A stretch of 64,000 nucleotides of DNA from Demequina sp. NBRC 110057 (GTDB lineage Bacteria; Actinomycetota; Actinomycetes; Actinomycetales; Demequinaceae): the NCBI RefSeq assembly GCF_002090175.1, contig NZ_BBRN01000003.1, positions 62,001 through 126,000 of the forward strand, read 5' to 3'. Shown here one piece after another: positions 25,453-35,376 of this stretch. Within the stretch, counting starts at the first letter, position 1; each line of letters opens with the position of its first letter. Made by a program: the position numbers and the translations under genes. The notes beneath the pieces are model-generated. The model worked only from the letters and a program-made list of their open reading frames with translations, did no database searches and was not told where the DNA came from.

Positions 25453-26313
25453 ATGACGCACCTCCCCCTCGCCGGTCAGACGGCGCTCGTGACGGGAGTG
25501 TCACGCCGACGCGGCATCGGCTTCGCGGTGGCTTCTCGCCTCCTGCGCGACGGCGCCTCGGTCTTCGTCCAGCACCACCGCCCGCACGACGTCGACCAGC
25601 CGTGGGGCGGGGACGACATCGACGCGCTCGTGCGGGAGCTTCGCGGACTCGCCGCTCCCGGCGCCATGGTGGGCGAGGCGGCCGTCGACCTGCGCGAGCC
25701 CGATGCCCCTGCCGCCCTTGTTGCGCGCGCCGCGGACCTGACCGGCGGGCTCGACATCTTGGTGTGCAACCAGGCCAAGAGCGGCGACGACGGCTCCATC
25801 CACGATATGACCGCGGAGCGCCTGGGCGCCATGTGGGAAACCAACACCCGCGCCACGCTGCTGATGACGACGGCGTTCGCCGCGCTCCACGGCGGCGCCG
25901 CCGGCGCGGCACGCCCTGGCGACCGGTCCGAGCTCACTCCCCTGGCCGGCCCCACCGGTCGAGTCATCTGGATGACATCGGGCCAGGGCGACGGGCCGAT
26001 GCCGGGTGAGGTCGCGTACGCCGCCTCCAAGGCGGCGCTGTCGGGAGTCACGGCGACGGTCGCGGCGGAGCTGCTGGGACTCGGGATCGTCCTCAACACC
26101 GTCAACCCGGGCCCCGTCAACACCGGCTACCTGGACTCCGACTCCACCGATCGCGATCTCGGCCCGCTCGACGAGTGGCGCGCACGCACGCCGTTCGGCC
26201 GCTTCGGCGAACCCGCCGACCCGGCCAACCTCATCGCCTGGCTCGTGTCCGAGCAGGGCGCGTGGGTCGCGGGCCAGGTACTCAAGTCCGACGGCGGGCT
26301 CAGCCTGTACTGA
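25453..26313 (+). CDS. Short-chain dehydrogenase/reductase (SDR)
   Basis: A classical SDR (286 residues) using NAD(P). It has a variant glycine motif TGVSRRRGIGFAVASRL, a catalytic Ser region GRVIWMTSGQG, catalytic YAASKAAL (YxxxK), and the C-terminal NPGPVNTGYLD and GGLSLY segments typical of 3-oxoacyl-ACP reductase-like members. The substrate is unknown. I use ATG 25453 (MTHLPLAGQTALVTG); an in-frame ATG at 25417 would add 12 residues. No clear ribosome binding site precedes either. Confidence 0.88.
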   Translation: MTHLPLAGQTALVTGVSRRRGIGFAVASRLLRDGASVFVQHHRPHDVDQPWGGDDIDALVRELRGLAAPGAMVGEAAVDLREPDAPAALVARAADLTGGLDILVCNQAKSGDDGSIHDMTAERLGAMWETNTRATLLMTTAFAALHGGAAGAARPGDRSELTPLAGPTGRVIWMTSGQGDGPMPGEVAYAASKAALSGVTATVAAELLGLGIVLNTVNPGPVNTGYLDSDSTDRDLGPLDEWRARTPFGRFGEPADPANLIAWLVSEQGAWVAGQVLKSDGGLSLY

Positions 26314-26436
26314 GGCGAGGGTCGCGCGCACCGTAGGGCTCCACCAGGGGACGTGCGCCCGCGTGAACACACCCTGAGCGTCCACTGGGGCGCAGGGCGA
26401 GCACGCGCGGGGTGAGCCCGAGCCGGCGCCCGATTC

Positions 26437-29400
26437 CTAGACCGGGACCAGGCAGCTGGGGCCGAATGCGGCCTTCAGGTCCCCGTAGAGCGCGGAGGAT
26501 CGCGCGACCCTGAACTCGTCGCCCAGGCGCATCGTGATGGGGTCGCCGGTGCCGGTCAGCACCATGCGGACCTCGATGTTTCCCGGATGCGAGCGCAGGA
26601 TGGTCTTGATCTCCTCCACCATCGGGGCGTTCACGCGCGCGGCGGGCACCGTGATCGCGACGGGCGACGTGTCCGCCACCTGCAGGTTCGGCACCCGCAG
26701 CTCGACGGCCGAGAACTGCAGGCCGCCGTCGCCGCGCTCGCGCGCACGCACCTTGATCGCCACCACCGCATCGTCGACGAGGTCGCGCGCGTAGGTGTCG
26801 TAGGTCTTGCCGAAGAACGAGATCTCCGTCTCGCCCGTGAGGTCCTCGAGCGTGACGATGGCGTACGGGTTTCCCGACTTCGCGACGCGGCGATCGACGC
26901 GCGTCACGAGGCCGGCGAAGGACACCTGGCCGCCGTCGGCCACGCCGTTCGCGGGCGTCGCCGACAGGATCTGGTGCGACGCCTCGGAGCGGATGATGTG
27001 GTCGAGGCCGGACAGCGGGTGGTCGGACACGTACAGGCCCAGCATGTCGCGCTCGAGGTTGAGCTTGGTCTTCTTGTCCCACTCCTCGAGCTCGGGGACC
27101 ACGACCTTGACGCCGGAGCCGATCTCCTCGTCCATGCCGAACAGGTCGAACTGGCCGGTGGCCTCCTGGCGCTTGACGCCCACCACCGAGTCGATGGCCT
27201 GCTCGTGAACCGCGTTGAGCGAGCGACGGGTGTGCCCCAGAGAATCGAAGGCTCCTGCCTTGATGAGCGAGTCGATGGTGCGCTTGTTGCACACCGTCGC
27301 GGGCACCTTGTCGAGGAAGTCCTGGAAGGACGTGAAGGCACCCTTCTCCTGACGCGTCTTCACGATGGCCTCGACGACGTTGGAGCCGACGTTGCGCACG
27401 GCCGTCATGCCGAAGCGGATGTCGGTGCCCACGGCCGAGAACAGGCCCTTGGACTCGTTCACATCCGGCGGCAGCACCGTGATGCCCATGCGGCGGCACT
27501 CGGCGAGGTAGAGCGCGGACTTGTCCTTGTCGGTGCCGACGGAGGTCAGCAGCGCCGCCATGTACTCGGTCGGGTAGTGCGCCTTGAGGTACGCGGTCCA
27601 GAACGACAGCACGCCGTAGGCGGCGGTGTGCGCCTTGTTGAAGGCGTAGTCGGCGAACGGCAGCAGCGTGTCCCACAGCGCCTTAATGGCGGCGTCGGAG
27701 TAGCCGTTGGCCTTCATGCCGGCCTCGAAGTTCCCGAACTCCTTGTCCAGGATCTCCTTCTTCTTCTTACCCATGGCGCGACGCAGCAGGTCGGCCGCTC
27801 CCAGCGTGTAGCCCGCGACGATCTGCGCGATGCGCTGCACCTGCTCCTGGTACACGATGAGGCCGTAGGTGATGCCCAGCACCTCACGCAGCGGCTCGTC
27901 GAGCTCGGGGTGAATCGGCGCGATCGGCTGACGCCCATTCTTACGCTCGGCGTAGTTGGTGTGGGAGTTCATTCCCATCGGACCGGGGCGGTACAGCGCC
28001 AAGACGGCGGAGATGTCCTCGAACGTGTCGGGCTTCATCTGACGCAGCAGCTGTCGCATGGCAGTGCCGTCGAGCTGGAACACGCCGAGCGTGTCGCCGC
28101 GGCCCAGGAGATCGAAGGTGGCCTCGTCGGCGAGCTCGAGGTCCTCGAGGACCAGCGGCTCCTTGCCGTTGTCGACGATGTTGTCGAGTGCGTCGTCAAG
28201 AATCGTCAGGTTGCGCAGGCCAAGGAAGTCCATCTTGACCAGGCCGAGGCCCTCGCAGGTCGGGTAGTCGAACTGCGTGATGACGGCGCCGTCCTGCTCG
28301 CGTCGCATGATCGGGATGATGTCGATGAGCGGGTGGCTCGACATGATGACGCCGGCCGCGTGCACGCCCCACTGGCGCTTCAGGCCCTCGAGTCCCTGCG
28401 CGAGCTCGAAGACCTCCTGGGCCTCCGGATCGGTCTCCAGCAGCGCCCGGAAGTCGGCGCCCTCGTGGTGACGCGCATGGGCGGAGTCGGTGATGCCGAC
28501 CAGGGGCATGTCCTTACCCATGATCGCCTCGGGGTACGCCTTGGTCAGCGTCTCGCCCACGGAGAACGGCTTGCCCAGCGCGCGCGCCGCGTCCTTCAGC
28601 GACTGCTTGGCCTTAATGGTGCCGTAGGTCGCGATCATCGCGACCTTCTCCTCGCCGTACTTGTCGCTCACGTAGCGGATGACCTCGGAGCGCCTGCGCT
28701 CGTCGAAGTCGATATCGAAGTCGGGCTTGGACTCGCGCTCCGGGTTGAGGAAGCGCTCGAAGTACAGCTGGTGGACAAGCGGATCGATGTCCGTGATCTT
28801 CATCGCGTAGGCGGCCATCGAGCCCGCACCGGAGCCACGGCCGGGCCCCACGCGGATGCCGTTGTCCTTGGCCCACTGGATGAAGTCGGCGACGACCAGG
28901 AAGTACCCGGGGTAGCCCTTGCCAGCGATGACCTCGATCTCGAAGTCGGCGCGCTCCTGGACCTCGTGCGGGATGGTCTCGCCGAAGCGCTCGTGAAGGC
29001 CCTTCTGGACCTCCTTCACGAACCACGAGTGCTCGTCCTCGCCGGCCGGCACGTCGTAGACCGGCATGTAGTCGGCCTTGGTGTTGAACTCGACCTCGCA
29101 CTTTTCGGCGATCTCGAGCGTCGAGTCGCATGCCTCGGGGAGCTCGCGCCACAGCTCGCGCATCTCTGCCGCGCTCTTGAGGTAGTAGCCGTCGCCGTTG
29201 AAGGCGAAGCGCTTGCCGCCCTGGTCGTAGGTGGGCTCGTTGAGGTTGGAGCCGGACTGGACGCACAGCAGCGCCTCGTGCGCCACGGAGTCCTCTTGGC
29301 GCACGTAATGCGAGTCGTTGGTCGCCACGAGCGGCGCGCCCAGCTGGTGGGCGAGCCGCAGTAGGTCCTCGCGCACCCGCTTCTCCAGCAGCAGCCCGTG

Positions 29401-29979
29401 GTCCATGAGCTCCACGTAGAAGTTCTCGGCGCCGAAGATGTCCTGGAACTCGCCGGCGGCCTTCAGCGCCTCGTCGTACTGGCCCAGGCGCAGGCGCGTC
29501 TGCACCTCGCCCGACGGGCAGCCCGTGGTCGCGATGATTCCCTTGCCGTAGCGCTGCAGCAGGTCGCGGTCCATACGCGGCTTGTGGAACTGTCCCTCGA
29601 GCGACGCGTACGAGGACATCCTGAAGAGGTTGTGCATGCCGGCGGTGTTCTGCGCCCACATCGTCATGTGGGTGTACGCGCCGCCGGCCGAGACGTCGTC
29701 CGACTCCTGACCGCGCTCGCCCCAGCGCACGCGCGTCTTGTCCTGACGCGCGGTGCCGGGCGTCAGGTACGCCTCGACGCCGATGATGGGCTTCACCCCG
29801 TGCTGCTGTCCCTTGGCCCAGAAGTCGTAGGCGCCAAAGATGTAGCCGTGGTCGGTGGTCGCGAGCGCCGTCTGCCCCAGCTCCTTGGCGTGCTCGAACA
29901 GATCGTTCAGCCTCGCCGCGCCGTCCAGCATCGAGTACTCGGTGTGGACGTGGAGGTGAACAAAATCGGAGCCCGGCAT
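26437..29979 (-). CDS. dnaE: DNA polymerase III alpha subunit
   Basis: The replicative polymerase catalytic subunit (1180 residues, normal for DnaE1). The N-terminal PHP domain starts FVHLHVHTEYSMLDGA. The C-family palm has the acidic motif KPDFDIDFDERRR and the GRGSGAGSMAAYAM finger region. A helix-hairpin-helix region (CNKRTIDSLIKAGAFDSLG) and a C-terminal OB fold (VSFAGLVTRVDRRVAKSGNPYAIVTLED) follow. The start ATG 29979 has no ribosome binding site but a TAGAAT hexamer 8 bases before it. It converges with the SDR gene and diverges from hrpA. Confidence 0.97.
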   Translation of the reverse strand: MPGSDFVHLHVHTEYSMLDGAARLNDLFEHAKELGQTALATTDHGYIFGAYDFWAKGQQHGVKPIIGVEAYLTPGTARQDKTRVRWGERGQESDDVSAGGAYTHMTMWAQNTAGMHNLFRMSSYASLEGQFHKPRMDRDLLQRYGKGIIATTGCPSGEVQTRLRLGQYDEALKAAGEFQDIFGAENFYVELMDHGLLLEKRVREDLLRLAHQLGAPLVATNDSHYVRQEDSVAHEALLCVQSGSNLNEPTYDQGGKRFAFNGDGYYLKSAAEMRELWRELPEACDSTLEIAEKCEVEFNTKADYMPVYDVPAGEDEHSWFVKEVQKGLHERFGETIPHEVQERADFEIEVIAGKGYPGYFLVVADFIQWAKDNGIRVGPGRGSGAGSMAAYAMKITDIDPLVHQLYFERFLNPERESKPDFDIDFDERRRSEVIRYVSDKYGEEKVAMIATYGTIKAKQSLKDAARALGKPFSVGETLTKAYPEAIMGKDMPLVGITDSAHARHHEGADFRALLETDPEAQEVFELAQGLEGLKRQWGVHAAGVIMSSHPLIDIIPIMRREQDGAVITQFDYPTCEGLGLVKMDFLGLRNLTILDDALDNIVDNGKEPLVLEDLELADEATFDLLGRGDTLGVFQLDGTAMRQLLRQMKPDTFEDISAVLALYRPGPMGMNSHTNYAERKNGRQPIAPIHPELDEPLREVLGITYGLIVYQEQVQRIAQIVAGYTLGAADLLRRAMGKKKKEILDKEFGNFEAGMKANGYSDAAIKALWDTLLPFADYAFNKAHTAAYGVLSFWTAYLKAHYPTEYMAALLTSVGTDKDKSALYLAECRRMGITVLPPDVNESKGLFSAVGTDIRFGMTAVRNVGSNVVEAIVKTRQEKGAFTSFQDFLDKVPATVCNKRTIDSLIKAGAFDSLGHTRRSLNAVHEQAIDSVVGVKRQEATGQFDLFGMDEEIGSGVKVVVPELEEWDKKTKLNLERDMLGLYVSDHPLSGLDHIIRSEASHQILSATPANGVADGGQVSFAGLVTRVDRRVAKSGNPYAIVTLEDLTGETEISFFGKTYDTYARDLVDDAVVAIKVRARERGDGGLQFSAVELRVPNLQVADTSPVAITVPAARVNAPMVEEIKTILRSHPGNIEVRMVLTGTGDPITMRLGDEFRVARSSALYGDLKAAFGPSCLVPV

Positions 29980-29987
29980 GGGACAAG

Positions 29988-29993
29988 ATTCTA
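29988..29993 (-). promoter_or_regulatory. Leaderless-type -10 for dnaE
   Basis: TAGAAT on the minus strand, 8 bases before the dnaE ATG. This is the best match to the sigma-A consensus among the leaderless-type sites here. Confidence 0.55.
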
Positions 29994-30076
29994 GGACCGG
30001 CCGCCGACATCGCGGCACGGCTCGCGGCCACAGTCGCCTTGGCATCGGCCCGTCGCACGCCTGGAACAATGGCCGG

Positions 30077-33000
30077 GTGAGTGACACGTCCCCCACGGCC
30101 GATGCCGGAGCAGCCCAGCCGCGCGGGCGCGGCCGTGGCCGCGGCAGGCGCCCGAGCCCCCACGACCCCCATCGCAGGGTGAGCAGGCGCGAGCTGGAGG
30201 CGGCGGCATCGGCCAGGAGGGCCGTCACGCTTGACCCGATCGACTACCCGGCCCAGCTGCCGGTGACGGCGCGCCGCGAGGACATTGCGGAGGCCATCAG
30301 GGACCACCAGGTCGTCATCGTCGCGGGCGAGACGGGCTCGGGAAAGACCACGCAGATCCCCAAAATCTGCCTCGACCTCGGCCGCGGCCGCGACGGTCAG
30401 ATCGGGCACACCCAGCCGCGCCGCATCGCCGCCCGCTCCGTCGCGGAGAGGCTCGCGGAGGAGCTGCACACGTCGCTCGGCGAGGTGGTCGGCTACCAGG
30501 TGCGTTTCACGGACGAGTCCTCCGAGCGCACCCTCGTGAAGGTCATGACGGACGGCATCCTGCTCGCGCAGATCCAGCGCGATCCCGACCTTCTCGCGTA
30601 CGACACCCTCATCATCGACGAGGCCCACGAGCGCAGCCTCAACATCGACTTCCTGCTGGGCTACCTCACCAACCTGCTGCCGCGCCGGCCCGACCTCAAG
30701 ATCATCATCACGTCGGCCACCATCGACTCGCAGCGGTTCGCGCGCCACTTCGCGCCCGGCGGCCCCCTGCCGCAGGTGACGGCCCAGGAGGCGGCCGATG
30801 CGGTGGCGGACGGCGCTCCCACCGCGCCCGTCGTGGAGGTCACCGGCCGCACCTACCCGGTCGAGATTCGCTACCGTCCGCTCGCCGGCCAGGAGCGCGG
30901 CGAGGAGCTCGACCAGGCCTCCGGCATCGTCGCGGCGTGCGACGAGCTCATGGCCGAGGGCGACGGCGACATCCTCGTCTTCCTCTCGGGCGAGCGTGAA
31001 ATCCGCGACGCTGCCGACGCCCTCGAGGGTCACCTGGGTCCGCGGGCGCGCGACCCGCGCCACCCCCGACGCGTCGAGATCCTGCCGCTGTACAGTCGTT
31101 TGAGCGCCGCCGAGCAGCACCGGGTGTTCGAGGCCCACTCGTCGCGCCGCATCGTGCTCGCCACCAACGTCGCCGAGACGTCGCTCACCGTGCCGGGCAT
31201 TCACTACGTCGTGGACCCCGGAACCGCGCGCATCTCGCGCTACTCCAAGGCCACGAAGGTGCAACGCCTTCCCATCGAGCCCATCTCGCGCGCGAGCGCG
31301 AACCAGCGCTCGGGCCGCGCAGGCCGCCTGGCCGACGGCATCGCCATCCGCCTGTACGCCGAGGACGACTTCGAGGGGCGCCCCGCGTTCACCGAGCCCG
31401 AGATCCTGCGCACGTCGCTCGCCTCGGTGCTCCTGCAGATGATCGCCGTGGGCGTGGTCTCCTCCCCCGACGACGTCGCCGCGTTCCCCTTCGTCGAGCC
31501 GCCCGATACCCGAGCCATCCGCGACGGCGTCCAGCTGCTGAGCGAACTCGGCGCCATCGAGACCGCGGGCGGGACGACACGTCTCACGAGCATCGGCCGC
31601 TCGCTGTCGCGCCTTCCCATGGACCCGCGCGCCGCACGCATGGTGGTCGAGGGCGCGAGGCGCGGCGTGGCGCGCGAGGTGGCCATCGTCGCCGCCGCGC
31701 TGTCCATCCAGGACCCGCGCGAGCGGCCCGCGGAAAATCGCGAGACGGCCGACCTGCTGCATCGACGCTTCGCCGACCCCACGTCCGACCTGCTGACCTA
31801 CCTCAACCTGTGGGAACACCTGCGCGAGCGCCGCCGCGACCTGTCGGGCAACCAGTTCCGGCGCGAGGTGCGCTCCGAGTACATGAACTTCCTGCGCATC
31901 CGCGAATGGCAGGACGTGGTGGAGCAGATCCGCGTGGCCGCCAAGCCGCTCGGGATCGAGTGGAAGCGCGGCGAGGCAAAGGCCACCGACGCCCCCGAGG
32001 GTGCCCCGCAGGGCGCCGTGCGATTCCTATGGGACGAGGAGGCGATCCACCGCTCCGTGCTCGCGGGCCTGCTCAGCCAGGTGGGCATGCAGGAAAGCGG
32101 CGAGCCCAAAGCGTCCCAGTTCACACATCTCAAGGGCGCGGCCAAGGAGCAGGCCATGCGCCGTGCGCGCAAGGCCGCCCGCAACGAATACCTTGGCTCG
32201 CGCGGGACCCGGTTCGCGATCTTCCCCGGCTCTCCCCTGTCCAAGAAGCCGCCGGCCTTCGTCATGGCGGCCGAGCTCGTGGAGACCTCGCGGCTGTGGG
32301 CGCGGGACGCCGCCGCCATCCAGCCGGAGTGGGCGGAGGAGCTCGCGGGAGACCTCGCCAAACGCACGCACTCCGAGCCCGTGTGGTCGGCCAAGCGAGG
32401 AGCGGCCGTCGCGACCGAGCGCGTGCTGCTGTACGGCGTGCCCATCGTGACCGACCGCACCATCCTGTGGGGGCGCATCCGCCCCGAGGAGGCGCGCGAG
32501 ATGTTCATCCGTCACGCCCTCGTCGCCGGCGAGTGGCGCACCCATCACCGGTTCTGGAAGGACAACCAGCGGGTGCTGGCCGAGGCCGAGGAGCTCGAGG
32601 CGCGCACGCGCTCCCGTGGGCTCATCGTCGACGAGGACACGCTGTACGACTTCTACGACGAGCGCGTGCCCGAGTCGATCGTGTCCCAGCGCCACTTCGA
32701 CCGCTGGTGGGACCGCGAGCGTCGCCGTGCGCCCCACCTGCTGACCTTCTCGCTGGGCGACGTCGCGCCCGAGCACGAGGACCTCGACCTCGCCGCCTTC
32801 CCCGACGCCTGGCCACAGGGCGACCTCACCCTGCCGCTGACGTACCAGTTGTCGCCGGGATCCGAGGCCGACGGCGTCACCGTCCACATCCCGGTGGCGG
32901 TGCTGGCTCGAGTGGTCCCCGACGGCTTCGACTGGATGGTGCCAGGCATGGCGGCCGAGCTCGCCACCGCGACCATCCGTGCCCTTCCCAAGACGGTCAG

Positions 33001-34345
33001 GCGCCTCCTGGTGCCCGCGCCCGACGCCGCGAGGGACGTGGTCGCCTGGCTCGCCGCGCACACCCCCGACTGGGAGGACGTGGCACGCGCGGGCGACATG
33101 GCGGAGCCCTACCGCGAGGCCTTCACGAGGGCGGTCAGGGCGCTGCGCGAGGTCGAGATTCCCGCCGAGGCCTGGGACGGCCACGAGGAGCGGCTCCCCG
33201 CGCACCTGCGGGTGACCTTCCGCGTGGAGGACGGGCGCGAGGTGCTCGGCGAGTCGACGTCGCTGCTCGCGCTTCAACGCAGGCTCGCGCCCGAGGCGCA
33301 GGCGGCGGTGTCCGCGGCCGTCGGGACGCCCGCCGGCGTGCGGTCACGGTCCTCCGCACCGCCATCCGGCCGGAGCGGGTCTGGCCGCGGAGCATCACCC
33401 CAGGCAGACGGCACGCGCGGGTCCGGCGGCGACCGAGCCGTGGTGCGCACGACGGGCCTCGAGCAGGAAGGCCTCACCGCGTGGCCGGCGATCGACGGCT
33501 CCGACACGCACTCGATCCCCGCCGAGGTCACCGTCCAGGCGGGTTCGGCGACGGTGCGCGGCTACCCTGCGCTCGCCGTCGAGGGCGGCGAGGTCGCCCT
33601 GCGCGTGATCGCACACGCCGAGTCCGTCGCGCCTTCCCACGCCGCCGGCGTGGCAGCCCTGCTCCTCGCGGAGTCCGCGCTTGCCACCAAGCGCGTGACC
33701 ACGCGCTGGAGCACAGCCCAGTCGATGGCGCTCGCCGCCAGCCCGTACCGCAGCACGGATGCGCTCGTGGCCGACCTCCACCGGGCAGCGATCGCCCGTC
33801 TCACGGCGGCCGACGACCTCGCGGCGGTCCGGGACCGCCCCTCCTACGAGGCCCTTCGCGACCGTGTGAGGGCAGCGATCGAGGACGACGTGCTCGCGGT
33901 GGCGGGAGAGGTGGCCGACGCGCTGACCGCGTACCGCGACCTCGACGTAGCCATCGGCGGGGCGAACTCCCTCGCGCTGCTCACCACGCTGGCCGACCTG
34001 CGCGCCATCGCCGGCGGCCTGGTCTACGACGGCTTCGTCGCCGCCACCCCCGCCGACAGGCTCCCGCACCTCGCGCGCTACCTCACTGCGCTGAGCCACC
34101 GTCTCGAGAAGGCCGCGGGCAACCCCCACCAGGACGCTGTCCTCGCGGGTCAGGTGCGGGACGTCGCCGACGCGCTCGCGCAGGCACGCGCCGCCCACGA
34201 CAAGGGTCGCCCGGACCCCGAGCGCGCGGCCCGGCTCGAGCGCGCACGGTGGCTTGTCGAGGAGCTCCGGGTGTCGCTGTTCGCGCAGCGGCTCGGCACC
34301 TCCGAACCTGTCTCGGCCAAGCGCATCCTCAAGGAGCTCGGCTAA
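30077..34345 (+). CDS. hrpA: ATP-dependent helicase HrpA
   Basis: A DEAH-box RNA helicase (1422 residues) of the HrpA type, linked in E. coli to mRNA processing and rescue of stalled ribosomes. Motifs: Walker A GETGSGKTTQIPKICLDLG, DEAH box LIIDEAHERSLNIDFLLGYL, SAT motif ITSATIDSQRFARHF, and motif VI QRSGRAGRLADG. Helicase-associated and OB-fold regions follow, then the long DUF3418 C-terminus. The N-terminus is Arg/Gly-rich, and a Ser/Gly-rich linker (GVRSRSSAPPSGRSGSGRG) interrupts the C-terminal part at about residue 1082. I chose GTG 30077, preceded by AACAAT and 6 bases; upstream codons read through the dnaE promoter. Confidence 0.94.
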   Translation: MSDTSPTADAGAAQPRGRGRGRGRRPSPHDPHRRVSRRELEAAASARRAVTLDPIDYPAQLPVTARREDIAEAIRDHQVVIVAGETGSGKTTQIPKICLDLGRGRDGQIGHTQPRRIAARSVAERLAEELHTSLGEVVGYQVRFTDESSERTLVKVMTDGILLAQIQRDPDLLAYDTLIIDEAHERSLNIDFLLGYLTNLLPRRPDLKIIITSATIDSQRFARHFAPGGPLPQVTAQEAADAVADGAPTAPVVEVTGRTYPVEIRYRPLAGQERGEELDQASGIVAACDELMAEGDGDILVFLSGEREIRDAADALEGHLGPRARDPRHPRRVEILPLYSRLSAAEQHRVFEAHSSRRIVLATNVAETSLTVPGIHYVVDPGTARISRYSKATKVQRLPIEPISRASANQRSGRAGRLADGIAIRLYAEDDFEGRPAFTEPEILRTSLASVLLQMIAVGVVSSPDDVAAFPFVEPPDTRAIRDGVQLLSELGAIETAGGTTRLTSIGRSLSRLPMDPRAARMVVEGARRGVAREVAIVAAALSIQDPRERPAENRETADLLHRRFADPTSDLLTYLNLWEHLRERRRDLSGNQFRREVRSEYMNFLRIREWQDVVEQIRVAAKPLGIEWKRGEAKATDAPEGAPQGAVRFLWDEEAIHRSVLAGLLSQVGMQESGEPKASQFTHLKGAAKEQAMRRARKAARNEYLGSRGTRFAIFPGSPLSKKPPAFVMAAELVETSRLWARDAAAIQPEWAEELAGDLAKRTHSEPVWSAKRGAAVATERVLLYGVPIVTDRTILWGRIRPEEAREMFIRHALVAGEWRTHHRFWKDNQRVLAEAEELEARTRSRGLIVDEDTLYDFYDERVPESIVSQRHFDRWWDRERRRAPHLLTFSLGDVAPEHEDLDLAAFPDAWPQGDLTLPLTYQLSPGSEADGVTVHIPVAVLARVVPDGFDWMVPGMAAELATATIRALPKTVRRLLVPAPDAARDVVAWLAAHTPDWEDVARAGDMAEPYREAFTRAVRALREVEIPAEAWDGHEERLPAHLRVTFRVEDGREVLGESTSLLALQRRLAPEAQAAVSAAVGTPAGVRSRSSAPPSGRSGSGRGASPQADGTRGSGGDRAVVRTTGLEQEGLTAWPAIDGSDTHSIPAEVTVQAGSATVRGYPALAVEGGEVALRVIAHAESVAPSHAAGVAALLLAESALATKRVTTRWSTAQSMALAASPYRSTDALVADLHRAAIARLTAADDLAAVRDRPSYEALRDRVRAAIEDDVLAVAGEVADALTAYRDLDVAIGGANSLALLTTLADLRAIAGGLVYDGFVAATPADRLPHLARYLTALSHRLEKAAGNPHQDAVLAGQVRDVADALAQARAAHDKGRPDPERAARLERARWLVEELRVSLFAQRLGTSEPVSAKRILKELG

Positions 34346-34360
34346 CCCCACCGACACTCT

Positions 34361-34440
34361 GAACCGGATCGCACCCCGACACGCCGGCGCAGCCGCCGCA
34401 TCGGCCCCCGACCACGGCGTGTCGCGGCGGGACCTGGTTC
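34361..34440. repeat. Long imperfect inverted repeat between convergent genes
   Basis: Arms 34361-34386 and 34415-34440 pair at 21 of 26 positions by hand alignment, with an unbroken 9-10 bp inner stem (CGACACGCCG/CGGCGTGTCG). The 28-base loop contains a GCATCGGCC copy. It lies between the stops of hrpA and the pseudouridine synthase gene, and may act as a bidirectional terminator or be a small mobile relic. Confidence 0.6.
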
Positions 34441-34458
34441 ACAGCGAGGGAGGGCGGG

Positions 34459-35376
34459 TCAGCCGCGCAGCTGCTCCAGCGCCGTGGCGAGATCCTCGGG
34501 GTACTCGGAGCGCACGCGTACCTCGCCCTCGCGGGTGGGGTGAGCGAAGGCCAGTTCACGAGCGTGGAGCCACTGGCGGGTAAGCCCCAGCTTCTTGGCG
34601 AGCGTGGGGTCGGCGCCGTACGTGAGGTCGCCGGCGAGCGGATGCCGCATGGCGGCCATGTGCACGCGGATCTGATGGGTGCGCCCCGTCTCCAGGTGGA
34701 TCTCCAGGAGCGAGGCCGAGGGGAACATCTCGAGCACCTCGTAATGGGTGATCGAGGGACGCCCGTCCTGCGTCACCGCGAACTTCCAGTCGGAGCTCGG
34801 GTGGCGCCCGATCGGCGCGTCGATGGTGCCGGCGGTCGGGTCAAGGTGGCCCTGCGCGATGGCGTGGTACACCTTCTCCACGGTGCGCTCCTTGAACGCC
34901 CGCTTCAGGTGCGAGTAGGCCACGTCGGACTTGGCCACGACCATGAGCCCCGACGTGCCGACGTCGAGCCGATGCACGATTCCCTGGCGCTCCGCGGCGC
35001 CGGAGGACGCGAGGGTCACCCCGGCCGATGCCAGCGCGCCCACGACGGTGGGGCCGGTCCAGCCCGGCGACGGGTGAGCGGCGACGCCCACGGGCTTGTC
35101 CACGACGGCGAGGTCGTCGTCCTCGTAGACGAGCGTGAGCCCGCCGGGGACCTCGGGCTCCGGCGCCGCCGCGCGCTCGTCGGGAAGGTCAACGGCGAGG
35201 ATGCCGTCGGAGACGCGGTCGGACTTGCCGAGCGTGCGGCCGTCCTGCATCACTCCCCCGGCCTCGAGCACGTCGGCGGCCTTGGTGCGCGACAGCCCCA
35301 GCATGCGCGACAGCGCTGCATCCGCGCGGTCGCCTACCAGGGCATCGGGCACCGGCAGGTAACGGGTGTCAGCCAC
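34459..35376 (-). CDS. RluA-family pseudouridine synthase
   Basis: An RNA pseudouridine synthase (305 residues). The N-terminal S4 RNA-binding domain (about 8-70; [26 protein letters not shown]) precedes the catalytic domain, with the motif [15 protein letters not shown] carrying the catalytic Asp. Other conserved parts are [18 protein letters not shown] and [10 protein letters not shown]. It resembles RluD, which targets helix 69 of 23S rRNA, but the target is inferred only. The GTG start at 35376 overlaps the lspA end by 8 bases, the usual lspA-rluD gene pair. Confidence 0.93.
   Translation of the reverse strand: MADTRYLPVPDALVGDRADAALSRMLGLSRTKAADVLEAGGVMQDGRTLGKSDRVSDGILAVDLPDERAAAPEPEVPGGLTLVYEDDDLAVVDKPVGVAAHPSPGWTGPTVVGALASAGVTLASSGAAERQGIVHRLDVGTSGLMVVAKSDVAYSHLKRAFKERTVEKVYHAIAQGHLDPTAGTIDAPIGRHPSSDWKFAVTQDGRPSITHYEVLEMFPSASLLEIHLETGRTHQIRVHMAAMRHPLAGDLTYGADPTLAKKLGLTRQWLHARELAFAHPTREGEVRVRSEYPEDLATALEQLRG

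Noticed and set aside
26587-29364. 925-codon plus-strand open frame opposite dnaE
   Set aside because: A mirror frame of a conserved polymerase gene; composition is typical of antisense shadows and no ribosome binding site or motif is present.
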